A stretch of 64,000 nt of DNA from Ipomoea triloba (GCF_003576645.1 NC_044929.1:19656658-19720657), one strand, 5' to 3'. Positions 1-13,850 are shown, numbered from the stretch's first letter. A program made the numbers and translations. The notes: a model not told the origin generated them from the sequence alone.

Positions 1-1645
<1,645 letters not shown>

Positions 1646-1689
1646 CATACATACTCCGTAGCATAGCATGAACTTGATGTTGGAAAAAA

Positions 1690-2600
1690 TGCAAGACTAG
1701 GTATATTTTCTAGTTAGGGGCAAGATGAGAGGATTCCCAAGGGAGGAGCCGGAGCCCACTTAGAGGAAGCAATGAGTGAAAGTATTAATCACAATCCGAC
1801 CATTAGGAGACTGAAACTTGTCAATGGGCACAGTGAGACCTGGATAACCCTTCCCAAGGGATGGACCAACCAGATTAATGCTAAAATTGAGGAGTTGATT
1901 TAATGGAAGGAACGAGGTAATTTACTGGTAATCCAGAAAATCACGATCACTCCACTCTTCACATCGAGGATTATGAACGAACACCTCCCTTGCTAATTTC
2001 AAGCAGCCTAGCATCCAACGGTTCGATGGGGTAGGGACCCAAAGAGCATATCTTGACCTACTAAGCCGCTATGATGCTCATGGGATCCAGGGAGACAATT
2101 ATGTTAGGGCTTTCTTTTCAATCCTAGGGGGGTAGATTGTTCATGAAGTTAACAAGGAGATCTATATATCGACTTTTTTCATAACTTGGCAGTGAGGTTT
2201 ACCACCCATTTTACAAGGGGCTGGAAAAACATAAAATATTTCACTTATTTGGCCATAGTGAAACAAAAGGTAGGCGAAACTTTAATTGATTTTCTCACCC
2301 GTTGTCAGATTGGTGTAGTAGAGGTAAACAGGATGAACCACAAGTCTGCCATTACCATATTCATCGAGACTTTAAGGGCCGGTGATCTATGCAAAAGCCT
2401 TAAGAGCATGACCTCGAGAACCTACATTGCTTTAATAGCCAAGGCAGACCGCTACACCAAGACCGAGGAAGCGAACAAAGCCAAAAGAAAGGAAGATGAG
2501 GGGTATTCCAAGATACCCTAGATAGAAGAAACTCTCGAACCAAATAAAGAGGTGTCGGAACAATCCATAGAATGGCACTGAGAGCAGAACCGAAGGGTCA
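1690..2600 (+). pseudogene. Ty3/gypsy (Tat-type) gag relic
   Basis: The open stretch 2186-2521 (111 codons) reads like the retrotransposon gag core domain: a hydrophobic and aromatic segment, then KQKVGETLIDFLTRC (compare the usual K-Q...ETL-DF-.RF pattern), then a helical RADRYTKTEEANKAK-like tail. Upstream, about 1990-2180, another frame gives QRFDGVG and RAYLDLLSRYDAHG, which fits the start of the same domain. Stops and frame changes separate the pieces, so it is dead. No protease or reverse transcriptase of this element follows; it is cut by Athila-type sequence downstream. Confidence 0.65.
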
Positions 2601-2699
2601 TGCGAGTGGGGTCGCTGATCCTGAGTAGGACACCAAGGTTACTCACACTGATGCTAATGGCACCGAACACATTTGACGCTAATATAATCTCTTTCGTGC

Positions 2700-4040
2700 A
2701 TATTTTTCTACTTGATTTGGATATACTTTTGAGCCTTAGTGCATTAAATTGTCATCAACAATGCCTATTTCCTTGCTTTCTCATGTAGATATGGTTTAAT
2801 GCTTGATTTAAGTGTTTTATGGTGTTTGTTAGTGTTTTAAAACCATTTTAGATCAAAAGCAAAAGCAATGGAACCATTTAAGGCATGCTTGGAGCCAACA
2901 AAGTGGGAGAATGCTGTAATAGAAGGCTCGACGCGTCGAGCATTTATCACGACACATCAAATATTTCTAGTGAGCAACGTCTAAGCCGAGTTCAAGGCTC
3001 GACGCGACATGTCGAGAAGTTCCAGTACGCGAGGTGTTTTGGCGGAATTAAAAGTCGACGCGTCAAGCCCCTATCTCGACGCATCAAGAATCCTGATGAT
3101 GTGAAATTTCAGCTGTGCAGAATTTCCTATTCTACCCCTATTTTGCTCCCACTACAAAACGCTCATCTTTCCAAAACCCTAGGACCTAAGATGCGTTTTT
3201 TGGAGACAAAAAGGAGTGAGTGAAAGGGTGATGTCTCTTTAAGAAATCAAGAAGGGATCCACTAACTTTTGGGAGTAGATAGTCACCTCAAGAAGCTACA
3301 AGTGCTTTGGAGGAAGAAGGAAAAGCTTGGAAGGCTACATTTGGTAGAATCTCTTCCCATTTTCCTTTACTTTCTTAGTTTTTGTAAATTCTTTAACATT
3401 TGTGCTTTGAATTCAATACTCATTATGACTGGCTAAAACAATTTAGGGATTTTTGGGTGAAAAGTTTTTATGAACCTATTATGCCTAGTTCTTCATGTTT
3501 TAATGATATATTTATATTTGGGTTTTATGACTTGTGTTGAAATTGTGTTTTATATTGTTGATGCTTGTGATTAAGGATCCAAATTGCTTGTTTCAATTGC
3601 TATATTTATGTCTTGATGAGAGTTAAGATATAAACTATGGCACGCACAATTGTACTTGGCTATTGTTTCTTGGAAAAGAGTATTTAGTTAAGGGTTTTAA
3701 GATGCTTGTTCTTGTATTGTAGGAGTTATGGGAATAATTCCCCTCTCATGTGCATCTTAAACACTTGTTTAAACCCAAATCAAATATTTCACTTTAGATT
3801 GGCACTAGGTGATTAAACACTTGAACCCAAAAATCTCACTCTCAGTCTATTGTTTTCATCAACTTGGTTTCTTTATTTTCTTTATTTACCACTACATTTG
3901 CAATCCATCAGTCACCATTTTCGCTAGGATTAGCTTCTTGTGAATGGATTAGTAACTAGTGCTTGATACGCCGCACTTCCCTATGGATCGATGACTCGAT
4001 ACTCCGGGTATTTGTTTGCCATAAAATATGCTGCAACCAA
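2700..4040 (+). repeat. Probable Athila-type LTR
   Basis: A 1.3-kb non-coding stretch ends just before a primer-binding-like site at 4043, followed by Athila-type gag. It contains several CGACGCG/CGACGCATC words around 2928-3090 and long T-rich stretches, as in large gypsy LTRs. The left boundary is uncertain because no second LTR copy is in the window. The ORFs at 2600-2788 and 2885-3223 are not credible genes. Confidence 0.5.
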
Positions 4041-4042
4041 AT

Positions 4043-4060
4043 TGGCGTCGTTGCCGAGGA
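4043..4060 (+). other. Retrotransposon primer binding site (tRNA-Asp-like)
   Basis: TGGCGTCGTTGCCGAGGA closely resembles the Athila/gypsy primer binding site that pairs with the 3' end of a tRNA-Asp. It lies directly after the presumed LTR and about 135 bases before the gag ORF. Confidence 0.65.
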
Positions 4061-4195
4061 AGTGGCGTTTAAGTATAGACATTAGTGAAAATTTTATCAT
4101 AGGAGTCTAATCCACCGTTTTTCTTTATTTTTACTAACCCATAACAAGTTTGCTTTGTTTAGTTGTGATCTTGTGTTTAAGGTACTTATTGTTAG

Positions 4196-5790
4196 ATGCA
4201 CATGCGATCATTGGGGAAAGAAGGATTATTACCTTTGGACCTCGAGATTGAAAAGAGAGTCAAGTATCTTAGAAAGCAAAGAAAGATGGCACATGATCAA
4301 GGAAATATCAACTTGAATCATAATGGAGATGGGAATGGTAATGGAATCAATCAACCACAACCCCCGAGGAGAGCCATGTCGGACTACATTGCACCCGACG
4401 TGGAGGAGCGTGATAGCATTAACATACTGGGTGTGAAGGCCAACAACTTTGAAATCCAACCGACCATATTGCAAATGATTCCATCGGACCAATTCGGAGG
4501 GTCACCAATGGAAGATCCTAATGCTCACATTACCAAGTTCCTCCGAATTTGTAGCACCTTCAAGATATAAATGGGGTCCTACATGAAGCAATCAAGCTCC
4601 GAGTCTTTCCTTTCTCACTAAGGGATAAGGCTCATGGGTGGCTCATCTCTTTTCCGGCTAACTACTTTGCCACTTGGGACCAATTGCACGGGAATTCTTG
4701 AATAAGTTTTACCCAATTTCCTAGACTTCAAGCAATTACAGAATGAGTCTTTAGCCGAGTCTTGGGAGAGATTCAAGGATTTAAGAAGACAATGCCCAAA
4801 CCATGGCTTTCTATGAAGGATTGTTTGACACTTTAAGAACTTTGGTAGATGCATCTTTGGGAGGTTCATTCACGGTTTTGGAACCCACTCAAGCCGAAGA
4901 TTTGTTGGAAAAAAATGCAATGAATGGTTCTACTTGGTATTATGATAGATCTTCACAAAGATTGGGAGGAGGTGCTCAATGGTGCAAAACAAAAATGTTG
5001 TAACAATGGTGTGGATAATGTTGTAACAATGGTGCAAAAGCTAGCTCAAATTACTCTTCAAAATAAAAATGTGAGCTATGTTTCCACTCCTTCTACTCCC
5101 TCTAGACAAGTGTTGATTTGTGATCTTTGCGGTGGAGGGCACAATTTGGGAAAATGCCTTAATGATGAAACAAATTCTCAACCTTCCATGGAACATATTG
5201 ATTTGGTGGGATACAATAGGCCACAACAATCCTTTCAACCTCAAGGGGCCTATAATCCCAATACCTCAAGTAATCATCCCGATTTTTCTTGGAGCAATCC
5301 AATAGGGGCGGCAAATCCCTAAAATTTTTGCAATAGAGGATCTCCACCGGGATTGCAAGGGCAACAAAATTATAGAGGAGTTCTACCACAACAATTTGTA
5401 CACAACCAAGGATTTCAACGTATTCATTCTCAACCAAGACCACCATTGCCTACTTTGGAAGCCCCAACCTCCACCAAATTTGAAAGCTATGATGCAAATA
5501 ATGCTAAAATCTCAATTGCAAAGTGAAGAGAGATAAAACAAATGTCCAAGAAGCTTGATCAATTGAGTGCTCACAACAAGATGCTAGAAACACAAATTGC
5601 AAATCAAACTTCTACTTCTAGCACCAAAGTCACCGGGAAGTTGCCCGCTTGCCCTGAGAATCGAAGAGAACATGTCAATGCCATTGTAACAATAAGTGGC
5701 AAGAAACTTGAAGAACCACCTCTTTCAGTTGACAAGTCATGGCCAAGTAAAATCATTGATGTTGAGATTGAAGAGAAACTTGAAGAATAA
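4196..5790 (+). pseudogene. Athila-type gag (broken)
   Basis: The first open part (4196-4570) carries the Athila gag signature: a long basic N-terminus, then NNFEIQPTILQM, DQFGGSPMEDPNAHI and FLRICSTFKI. After stops and frameshifts the homology continues near 4740-4830 (SWERFKDLRRQCPNHG-type and AFYEGL), then a zinc knuckle CDLCGGGHNLGKC (near 5116-5160, in the frame of 4924-5322) and a QPQGAYNP-rich segment. Last comes the spacer before protease (5542-5790: KLDQLSAHNKMLETQIANQ, REHVNAIVTISGKK). Several stops make it non-functional. It is cut off near 5810, where copia sequence begins. Confidence 0.75.
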
Positions 5791-5829
5791 GAGGTTAGCC
5801 CTCCCGTTTTGAATCCAAGCCATTAAGGC

Positions 5830-6815
5830 TTGAAAAAGATGATAGAGAGAAGCCCGAGAGGAAGTATGTACCACCACTTTCATTCCCTCAAAAATTCCAA
5901 AGGCAAGTCCAAGTTTGAACCTAAAAGCGATGAAGGAGTGTTCCTTCGTTATTCACCAAACAATCGAGCTTATAGGGTATATAATAAAAGGATAAGAACG
6001 ACCATAGAATCCGTAAATGTAGTTGTGGATGATCACCCTGATGATACAAAATAGACGTATACATCATATATATCTTCTGAGACACTCACTAAGTCAATAG
6101 AAAATATAGCTAAAAGTCTAATTGCCATTGATCCTAATACTAATGATTCTAAAGTAGGACTACCTGAGGATGTTGATGAACCATCTAAACTTACATACAG
6201 AGGTCAAATGGATAAACCTACTTGAACTGAGAAGAACTATCCCTCTACCAACATAACTGGTGATCCATTAGTAGGAATTCGAATTTGAAGCAAGCTAAGA
6301 GGTAACCTAGTTGAACTCATTGGCTATTCATGCTATAATCCTAAAATAGAGCTTAAAAATGTAAAGGAAGCTTTGCAAGATGAACTGTGGATTAAAACCA
6401 TGCAAGACGAGCTTCGACAGTTTGAGCGCAACCATGTATGGGACTTGGTTCCTAAACCAGAAGGTGCCAACATAATTGGAACTAAATGGATCTTTAAAAA
6501 CAAGACTGATGAAGTAGGCAATATAGCCAGAAACAAAGCCAAACTAGTTACTCAAGGTTATACACATATTGAGGGTATAGACTATGATGAAATAATTGCA
6601 CTTGTTGCAAGGTTAGAGTCTATTCGAATATTACTTGCTATTGCTTGTGTCCTGGGTTTTACACTATTTCAGATGGATTTCAAAACCAAATTTCTCAATG
6701 GTTATCTACACGATGACATTTATGTTGCTCAGCCTATGGGATTTGAGGATCCAAAATTCACAGATTATGTATACAAACTGAGGAAGGCGCTGTATGGTTT
6801 AAAACAAGCACCACG
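5830..6815 (+). pseudogene. Ty1/copia pol fragment (integrase C-terminus and RT)
   Basis: 5860-6054 encodes the copia integrase tail (FEPKSDEGVFLRYSPNNRAYRVYNKR). 6373-6815 encodes the N-terminal half of copia reverse transcriptase: GTKWIFKNK, ARLES in place of the usual ARLEA, QMDFKTKFLNGYLHDDIYV, KALYGLKQAPRVW. Stops lie between the two pieces. The RT is cut just after the LKQAPR motif, so the catalytic YVDD region is missing. No LTR was found beside it. It is joined directly to Athila gag on the left, so it is a nested or recombined relic. Confidence 0.8.
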
Positions 6816-7017
6816 GGTATGGGTAGTACTGTCAAAGTGGGCCGAAGCCCAGAGGCCAGCCTGCACCCGCCCCACGGTGGGCGGGTTAGGGTCATGAAAA
6901 AATAGGCCCGTGAAAATGCGGGCCTAACGAGGTGGACATTTTGTAACATTGAGTGATGTATGTTTGTATACATAGTGGTGTATTGCATACCAACCGCACG
7001 GGAAGACGCGACCACAT

Positions 7018-7048
<31 letters not shown>

Positions 7049-7060
7049 GAGCATTTGATC
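6816..7060. repeat. Short GC-rich repeat fragment and (TA)n
   Basis: After the copia fragment stops, a GC-rich stretch (GGGCCGAAGCCC, CGGTGGGCGGGTTAGGGTC, GCCCGTGAAAATGCGGGCC) interrupts the AT-rich background. It has hAT-MITE-like composition, but I see no matching end. A (TA)n tract lies at about 7023-7048. Confidence 0.4.
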
Positions 7061-7145
7061 ATGAATGAATTGCTAGCTAATTACTAATTTTAGTTGAATA
7101 TTGTGATATTTTATGATTTGTGTTGAAGATCATGCAATAAACTTA

Positions 7146-7383
7146 GGGTGTGTTTGGTTGGTGGGTTTAGGCATAAGGAATGGGTATAAAAGTGATTGCT
7201 AGTATTTGGTCGATAGGTTTTGAGAATACCCCATTAATGAGAAACCCCATACTCTTTTTTTTTTTTTTTTTTTTTTGAAAACAGAAAACCCATACTCTTA
7301 TTAAATAAGGGTTTCATTTTCCTTCCTCATTTCTTCCCCAACTATTAATAATCATTCACATTCCACCCAACTACCAAACACGC
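7146..7383. mobile_element. Harbinger-like MITE
   Basis: Begins GGGTGTGTTTGGTTGG after TTA and ends ACCAAACACGC before TAA. The terminal repeats match after loss of about two bases at the right end. Length 238 bp, no coding. It belongs to the TTTGGTT-ended group seen repeatedly in this window. Confidence 0.65.
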
Positions 7384-7611
7384 TAAATACTTTCACCAAA
7401 ACCCATTACCCTTACCAAGTATTTGATACACATTCCAATTTGAGTTGAATATTGTTTGCTTGTTTATTATGTATGGTCGTTTATGATTTGTATTAAAGAT
7501 CCTATATTAAATTTAATTTTTTCAATAATTGTTTGACATCTTTGTGCCTGCAGTGCATATTTTTTGTCTTCTAGAGCACATTATGTCGTCTAGAGCACAT
7601 TGTTGTGCCTA

Positions 7612-7843
7612 GGGGTGGACAATTCGGTTCAGTTTATTCGATCCGACCCGACCCGAACCGAACCAAACTAGTAATACAAAAACGAACGGTTCGGGATTCT
7701 TGTAAACCGAACGATTCGGTTAAAAAGCGAACCGAACCGAACGGTTTAGTAAAAACCGAACCGAACCGAACTTTGTTAGGGTTTAATAATAATAATAATA
7801 AATATAAATATATATTACACATAATAAATAAATAAATAAATAA

Positions 7844-7897
<54 letters not shown>

Positions 7898-8420
7898 CCT
7901 AACTGGAATGAATGAAGAAATTCATTCCACTAAATTCATTCCTCTTGGAATGAATATCCTCCAGTTTACTGGAATGAAATTTCAAGAATTCATTCCAGTA
8001 AACTGGAATTCCAGTTTTGGAATATTAGTTCCAGTTTTATTTTTTATTTATTATTATTTTTTTAAATATAACTAATCCTATTACATTATAACATCTGTTC
8101 ATCTAATATTGTTAATTTTTTTTAAAAAATTTGTTTCTCAGCATTAGTTATATTTTTTATTTTAATTTGTTTGAATTGTTAATTTGTTATGTTGATATTT
8201 AATATTTAGATATTAGACTTTGGATTTGGGTTGCGGTGTCCCGTTTAGTCGCAGCGCCCCTGGCCGCCTTGTCACGCAGGAAATGTTGAATTTCGGGGGT
8301 CGTAAATCGAACCGAATTAAATTCGAACCAAAACCGAACCGTTTCAAACCGAACTCTAATGTTAAACTGAATGGTTTAATTTTTTTAAAACCGAAACTGA
8401 AAAAAAAAAAAAAAAAAAAA
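7612..8420. repeat. CGAACCGAA-rich repeat split by (TA)n and GGAATGAATT repeats
   Basis: 7612-7780 and 8290-8400 are both rich in AACCGAACCGAAC and related words. They probably belong to one element (opening AGGGGTGGACAATTCGGTTC). Between them lie (AAT)n/(AAAT)n/(TA)n tracts (7785-7892), a stretch built from diverged GGAATGAATT/CATTCCAGT words (7905-8060), and AT-rich DNA. The right end runs into a poly-A tract and the sequence gap, so the element end is not visible. Confidence 0.45.
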
Positions 8421-8545
8421 NNNNNNNNNNNNNNNNNNNNNNNNNNNNNNNNNNNNNNNNNNNNNNNNNNNNNNNNNNNNNNNNNNNNNNNNNNNNNNNN
8501 NNNNNNNNNNNNNNNNNNNNNNNNNNNNNNNNNNNNNNNNNNNNN
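8421..8545. other. Assembly gap (125 N)
   Basis: Run of N flanked by poly-A on the left and (AT)n on the right, so the assembly broke in low-complexity DNA. True length is unknown. Frames crossing it have no meaning. Confidence 0.99.
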
Positions 8546-9071
<526 letters not shown>

Positions 9072-9239
9072 TAAATTTTTTCCTTTTTATTGTAATTACA
9101 AATTAATTAAAGTCTAAACGAATTGACTTCGGTATCTTCGACTCCAGACATCTCACTGTCTTTCACCATGGACCCACACGGTCACACTTCAAATTCTTAT
9201 AACTAATTTTTCCATAATAAAAATATAAATAAACAAATT

Positions 9240-9258
9240 TATATGTATATATATATTC
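9240..9258 (+). promoter_or_regulatory. Possible TATA region of small gene 1
   Basis: TATATGTATATATATATT followed by a CT-rich stretch (CCCTCCCTGG, CCTTCCTCTGTTCTCTCTGC), the usual layout of a plant core promoter and leader. About 110 bases upstream of the ATG at 9365. The motif is AT-repeat-like, so it is weak evidence. Confidence 0.35.
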
Positions 9259-9364
9259 CCTCCCTGGATCCTCGTTTTAATATCTATTTCTGTCCTCAAC
9301 CCTCATTCCCTTCCTCTGTTCTCTCTGCTTTCTCGACAGCATTCATTCCTTGTCACCGATAAAA

Positions 9365-9529
9365 ATGGAGACCGCCGGAGGAAACAACAAAACGAAAACG
9401 AGGTTTCCTCCGACGCGAGGGCAAGTCAAGGGCAAGATACTAAAGGCTGTCGGGACATATTTAAAACTCGCAGGGGAAGTAATGAGGAGTCTAAGGGGTC
9501 TGTTTCTGTTGCCGGAGCAGAGAATCTGA
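9365..9529 (+). CDS. Small basic PPxRG-motif protein, member 1 (54 aa)
   Basis: Unrecognised function. A 54-codon ORF whose N-terminal half matches the other five members: FPPTRGQVKGKILK at residues 14-27, followed by a hydrophobic/basic segment (TYLKLAGEVMRSLRG). The start was chosen because the distance from ATG to the PP pair (residues 15-16) matches the family (12-16 residues), and because a CT-rich leader precedes it. The protein ends at residue 54 with LLPEQRI and lacks the glycine/serine linker and acidic tail of members 4-6. A shift of frame near 9495 would extend it about a dozen residues, so a late frameshift is possible. No signal peptide or clear membrane span. GC content is higher than the flanks. 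Candidate AATAAA-type signals lie near 9597-9612. It is the shortest and most diverged member and could be decaying. Confidence 0.55.
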   Translation: METAGGNNKTKTRFPPTRGQVKGKILKAVGTYLKLAGEVMRSLRGLFLLPEQRI

Positions 9530-9996
9530 GTACATAGAGAGATAGAAACTCCGACAATGTCTGCCAGACAGGTTGATAACAATTATATAAGCAAAAAAAT
9601 AAAATAAAATAAAAGGTTTTTATTATTCTAGGAATATTGGTAAGGGTACTCATAATGTTTTGTTTTGCTTATACTTTATATTTGTTGCTAATTCTCGTCG
9701 GTTAATTTTTGTTCCGAAATGTATTTTACTACTACAAAGTACACTATATGTTGCCCACTATGTGTTCCTTAATTTTTGTCTACATCTTTAACGCTCTTTA
9801 TTTTTGTAAAATTACCATCCAACTACATTGAAGAATAATTGTATTGGGTCTTAAGTATGGACATATAACGTCTACTAAGATTAAATGAATTGAGTGTGTG
9901 CTTAACTGTTTAAGTGTGAGGTGTTTGATTCGGAATACTTAATTCAAAATTAGAGAATGAATGTAAATTAGCAATGGAAAAAAGAAAAAACATTAT

Positions 9997-10620
9997 CACG
10001 CTTGCAACTTTTTTCTCTCTCTCCCATCTTCGTATACTCCCAAGATGATAAGCTCCCCTTCGATTTGGCGCTGCCGGCTGACGCTTTGATGGAGCGCTGA
10101 GCCGACAGTGCCATTATTCGTCTTCCATTCTTCGGCCTATTTAGAGTTACGTGTCAGATTTCAAATCATTTTTTTGATCGTTTGAACCTTAAGAGTCTCT
10201 CTAGATCTGACAAGTTTTATGCCCTCTTTTTACATTTATTTTGCTTTTGCTTCCGGCTTTCTCTACATTATCCCTTTGTTTGTTTGACAAGTTTGTTTCC
10301 TCTCGTCTCTCTCCGGCGAGTTTGTTTCTTCTCGTTTCTTTGGTGAGTTCTTCTCATAAGCATGGAATGATAAAAATGGTCATACCAAAGTCAGTCTTAG
10401 CTACGTTTGACCAGATCATTAGTGACATTAAAGAAGTGTCAAATTTTTCCAACAACTTCAGCTTCAAATTTGTGAATCTGAATCAAGTTTTATGTAGTAT
10501 TGCTAGGAAATTTGTTTTTATGTCTGATTGTAAGAAATGTTTTACCATTCCATCCATTTGTATTGTAAACGTTTCGACTTATGATTTAATGAATTAGCCT
10601 CTTTATTTATTAAAAAAAAA
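9997..10620 (+). mobile_element. Poly-A retroposon copy 1
   Basis: A mRNA-like unit: CT-rich start, a GC-rich middle (GGCGCTGCCGGCTGACG, GATGGAGCGCTGAGCCGACAG), then ATGTCTGATTGTAAGAAATG and ACCATTCCATCC, ending ATGAATTAGCC...TTAAAAAAAAA. The same order of landmarks recurs at 21646-22366. TAGCAATG before it (9969-9976) and after the A tail (10621-10628) is a likely target duplication, extended imperfectly by ACATTAT on both sides. No transposition protein is encoded, so it is a non-autonomous non-LTR retroposon or a truncated LINE. The 118-codon ORF at 10241 is not conserved in the other copy. Confidence 0.6.
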
Positions 10621-10631
10621 TAGCAATGAAA

Positions 10632-10980
10632 GTGACATTATGCATTTAGTTTGAGACTGAATTATACTTTTATAGTTTACTTGGTTCATGATTAGCCAAA
10701 TGTACTATATTTGATGGAAATGTTTGATTCTAACTATTAATTGCTCGTTTAGTACAATAATTGTGTGTTTGTAAAAGACAAGAACATGCTTATTGTGATA
10801 AAATACAAAATATTTATACTTAATTTCTCTAATGATACTAAGGAAACAATTGAGTGGATGGACGCTCTGTAACGACTAACTAGCCAAAATCTAAACTCAT
10901 GCAGTCATGCCTCATATCCTTTACATCGGAGCTCTGACCGTGTCAACCTTGGAATCAACCTTTGACCCATTTTCGGTTTA
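10632..10980. other. Intergenic, no feature seen
   Basis: AT-rich DNA without a convincing ORF, RNA gene or repeat. Confidence 0.5.
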
Positions 10981-11251
10981 CACAATATATACATATATAT
11001 AGAGAAAAAAGTTCAAATGAGAACATCTGTTAACATGTGAACATGTGTATCACTGTGCACCATTGATCTTGCTCGATCTGATAGTTTATAATGATTTTGA
11101 GCTGATAAATATACATCACTGCACTACTATACCACTCCTCATATCTACGTCGTCCAATCTCACATCTCAATGATGCATAGAAGTTCACAGGTTCACACGC
11201 AAGCAGTACTTTTCACCTGAACCAAACCCCCCCTCTCTCTCTCTCTCTCTA

Positions 11252-11344
<93 letters not shown>
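10981..11344. mobile_element. Second type of element bounded by TA/CT microsatellites
   Basis: A 230-base unique core (from GAGAAAAAAGTTCAAATGAGAAC to TCACCTGAACCAAACC) sits between a short TATATACATATATATAG tract on the left and (CT)n then a (AT)n tract of about 90 bases on the right. The core is unrelated to the CGCACCTTAAG units but sits in the same type of boundary. Confidence 0.45.
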
Positions 11345-11347
<3 letters not shown>

Positions 11348-11806
11348 GACCGACTCGGTCAAGTTAACTCGCCTAACTCGATCGAATTGGACAAATTAAC
11401 TCGGTTAAGTTCACCGACAATTCAATTGAGTCGGTCGAGTTGAGCGCTTAGACAGTTATTTAGGAGATAATTCACCTCTGTATAGAGGCACCTACCGCCT
11501 ACTTCCATTTTTGTAACATTGAATACACAAAAAGAGATTCATATTGAACTTCAATTTACAATAGAACTCGATTTTTGTTTCGGGTGGCCTTGGCCTTGCT
11601 CACCTGAATCTCGCTTCTCCTCGAATTTGTCTTCTTAAGGTGGACCCATTGTCTGATCCCCATTAATATTCATTCTAAAAATGCATGGGAATTAAGATTG
11701 TTTTTGAGAGGGATCAAAGGAGTGATTTCACTTTTGAGAAGAAATCAAAATTTTCCTTATTGTTGTCCCCACACGGTTAGTGAATTTGGGTGAGACATTT
11801 TCCAAA

Positions 11807-12208
11807 GAGTTTATTATCTAAATGGTCTTTTGACTATTGTGAAATACTAATTTTGTTCTCGATAATTTTTCTTGTTCAATTAAGTTCTCAGACTTTGAAA
11901 AATTTAACCATTTTGGTCCTCCGTTTATCTTACTGTTTGATATTCGTTAAATCGGGACCAAATTGGTAATTTCATTATAGTCAAGGGACCCTTTCAGTCA
12001 AAAATTAATTACCGAAGTGGTCCCTTGACTATAGCAAAATCACCAATTTGATCTCGATTTAACAGTACAGTTGTTTAACACCAAAATAAACGGAAAACTA
12101 AAATGGTTAAATTTTTCAAAGTCTAAGGACTTAATTGGGCAAGAAAAATTATAGAGTACCAAATTGATAATTTCGCAACAGTCGATGAACCATTTCGATA
12201 ATAAACTC
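11807..12208. mobile_element. Foldback MITE, Mutator-like
   Basis: Starts GAGTTTATTATCTAAATGGTC and ends with the diverged complement, GATAATAAACTC. Both arms (each about 180 bases) contain the words TTGACTAT, AATTTGGT and AACCATTTTGGTCCTCCGTTTA in opposite orientation. Flanks TTTCCAAA and TTTCCCGAAA are an imperfect 8-10-bp duplication. Non-coding; the ORF at 12040-12315 is antisense noise across the arm. Confidence 0.6.
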
Positions 12209-12299
12209 TTTCCCGAAATATTCTGCCCACTCGATTTGGTGTTTTTAGTTTGAAGTCTAGGACACTCCGTTCGTACAAGTTTCTTTTGAGGATGACAAA

Positions 12300-12725
12300 G
12301 GCACAAATAATGCACTTTTTTTTTTCGAGTACTGAATGTTCATTATAGAATATTTAGTACATAAATAATGTACCTTTAATATATTTAAAAATGAACATTT
12401 AAATTGGGACACCGGATGCCACTAGACCACAAGGTCTTTGCCATGCATTTTAAATTAACAATTACTAAGATCGGTTTCTCATTGACAAATCTTGTTTATA
12501 TACATGAGGATAGGAATAAGAGTAATGAATGGACTAGAAGTATAATTAACATGTATATTTTAGGGGAGTGTGGGATTAAGGTGGAACACTTTGACATATA
12601 CTATATTTTTAATATATTAAAGGTACAATTTTTATAATGTGCATTATTTGAATACTGAATGTTCATTATAGAATATTCAGTGCACAAATAATGTACCTTT
12701 AATATATTAAAAATGAACATTTATT
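12300..12725. repeat. Two direct repeats flanking a SINE head fragment
   Basis: A segment of about 85 bases containing ACTGAATGTTCATTATAGAATATT and AATAATGTACCTTTAATATAT occurs at about 12328-12405 and again at about 12650-12722. Between them, 12412-12440 (GATGCCACTAGACCACAAGG) matches the head of the SINE family seen at 20711 and 58735, in - orientation. The ORF at 12404 is not credible. Confidence 0.55.
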
Positions 12726-12879
12726 TATGGTTTATATTACGTTGTGGACCATGATCCATAGTATAATTTAGTCCGGGGGGAGGGGGTGGATCAAATTTTT
12801 CTGTGGACCATGATCCATGTAGTCATATGGACTATGATATGAGATTTATTTTAGTTTCATTTTTTTTTTCACACACTAG

Positions 12880-13145
12880 TTTTATTATAGTAATGTTAAA
12901 GTATCATTTTAATTACACTTCATGTATTTGCTATATGATTTTATTTTATACATATAATATGTTTATTATAGTAATACTAAAGCATCATTTTAATTCTACT
13001 ACAAGTTCATTTGACAATATACATATCTCTAAAAGCTTTGCGCACTATTCAATTTCATTTTATACACAATAAATTCATTATAATAACACTAAAATATCAT
13101 TTAAATTCTACTACATGTTCATTTAAAAATATACATATTTATAAC
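12880..13145. repeat. Three diverged direct repeats (70-110 bp spacing)
   Basis: ATTATAGTAATRYTAAAGTATCATTTTAATT-like units begin near 12887, 12963 and 13077, each followed by CTACA(A/T)GTTCATTT or a related word. Non-coding, AT-rich. Confidence 0.6.
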
Positions 13146-13766
13146 ATAAAATCATGATCTACATAATTATGTGGATTCGGGTCCACCTTATTGACCGATT
13201 TTCTACATAAATCCCATTAGCCCATTAGGTGACAAAAAGACTTTTTGTTTCTTTCCTACTTTTTCCACTTGGCGAAAAGAAATTGGTTCCCACTTCCACT
13301 TTCGTCTTCTTCACTTTCTTCTACTGCTTGTATTTTTCAGTTTTTTTTTTTTTTGGAAACGTATTTTTCAGTTAAATCTTCACAAGTGTTAATTAGGTAA
13401 TACTTCGACGAAATTCACGAACTTATGCCTTGAAATTATAAAAAGATTTTTTGTAACTATAAAAAGAGAAACAATATAGGCCCATATATGTCAGAAAAAC
13501 ACGTCTAGGTCATTGAGGTAATCTGGGCAGGGCGTGTCTAGCTAGCTGTCTCAGAATTGCAGGAAGTGTAACAGTAATGATTTGGGGTCTTGTCTCGATC
13601 ACTTTCGTAGTTACGTTATTTGTGATTTTGAGTCGTCAGAGAATCCAAAACCGTGTCTGTGAGACGGTGTTTGTGTTCGTCAGATCAGAGACAGACAGTT
13701 GGAAGACGAAAACTCGTGTAAAGTAAAACATCTCACATATTTTTAGTGAGATAAAGATGAAGGTAA

Positions 13767-13850
13767 AAATTTGTGTGAGACCGTCTCACCATGAGACGTG
13801 TCAGGTCGGGTTGGGTCAAGATGCAAATGTAACACTTATATATAACTAAT
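13767..13850. mobile_element. Fragment of the GTGTGAGAC Mutator-like MITE
   Basis: TTTGTGTGAGACCGTCTCACC, then GTCAGGTCGGGTTGGGTCAA and CAAATGTAACACTTATAT, matches one arm of the complete element at 47511-47959. The opposite arm is not seen, so it is a solo end. The preceding 13500-13766 holds nothing recognised. Confidence 0.5.

Noticed and set aside
10241..10597. 118-codon ORF with hydrophobic start
   Set aside because: Lies inside retroposon copy 1 and the frame is not conserved in copy 2.
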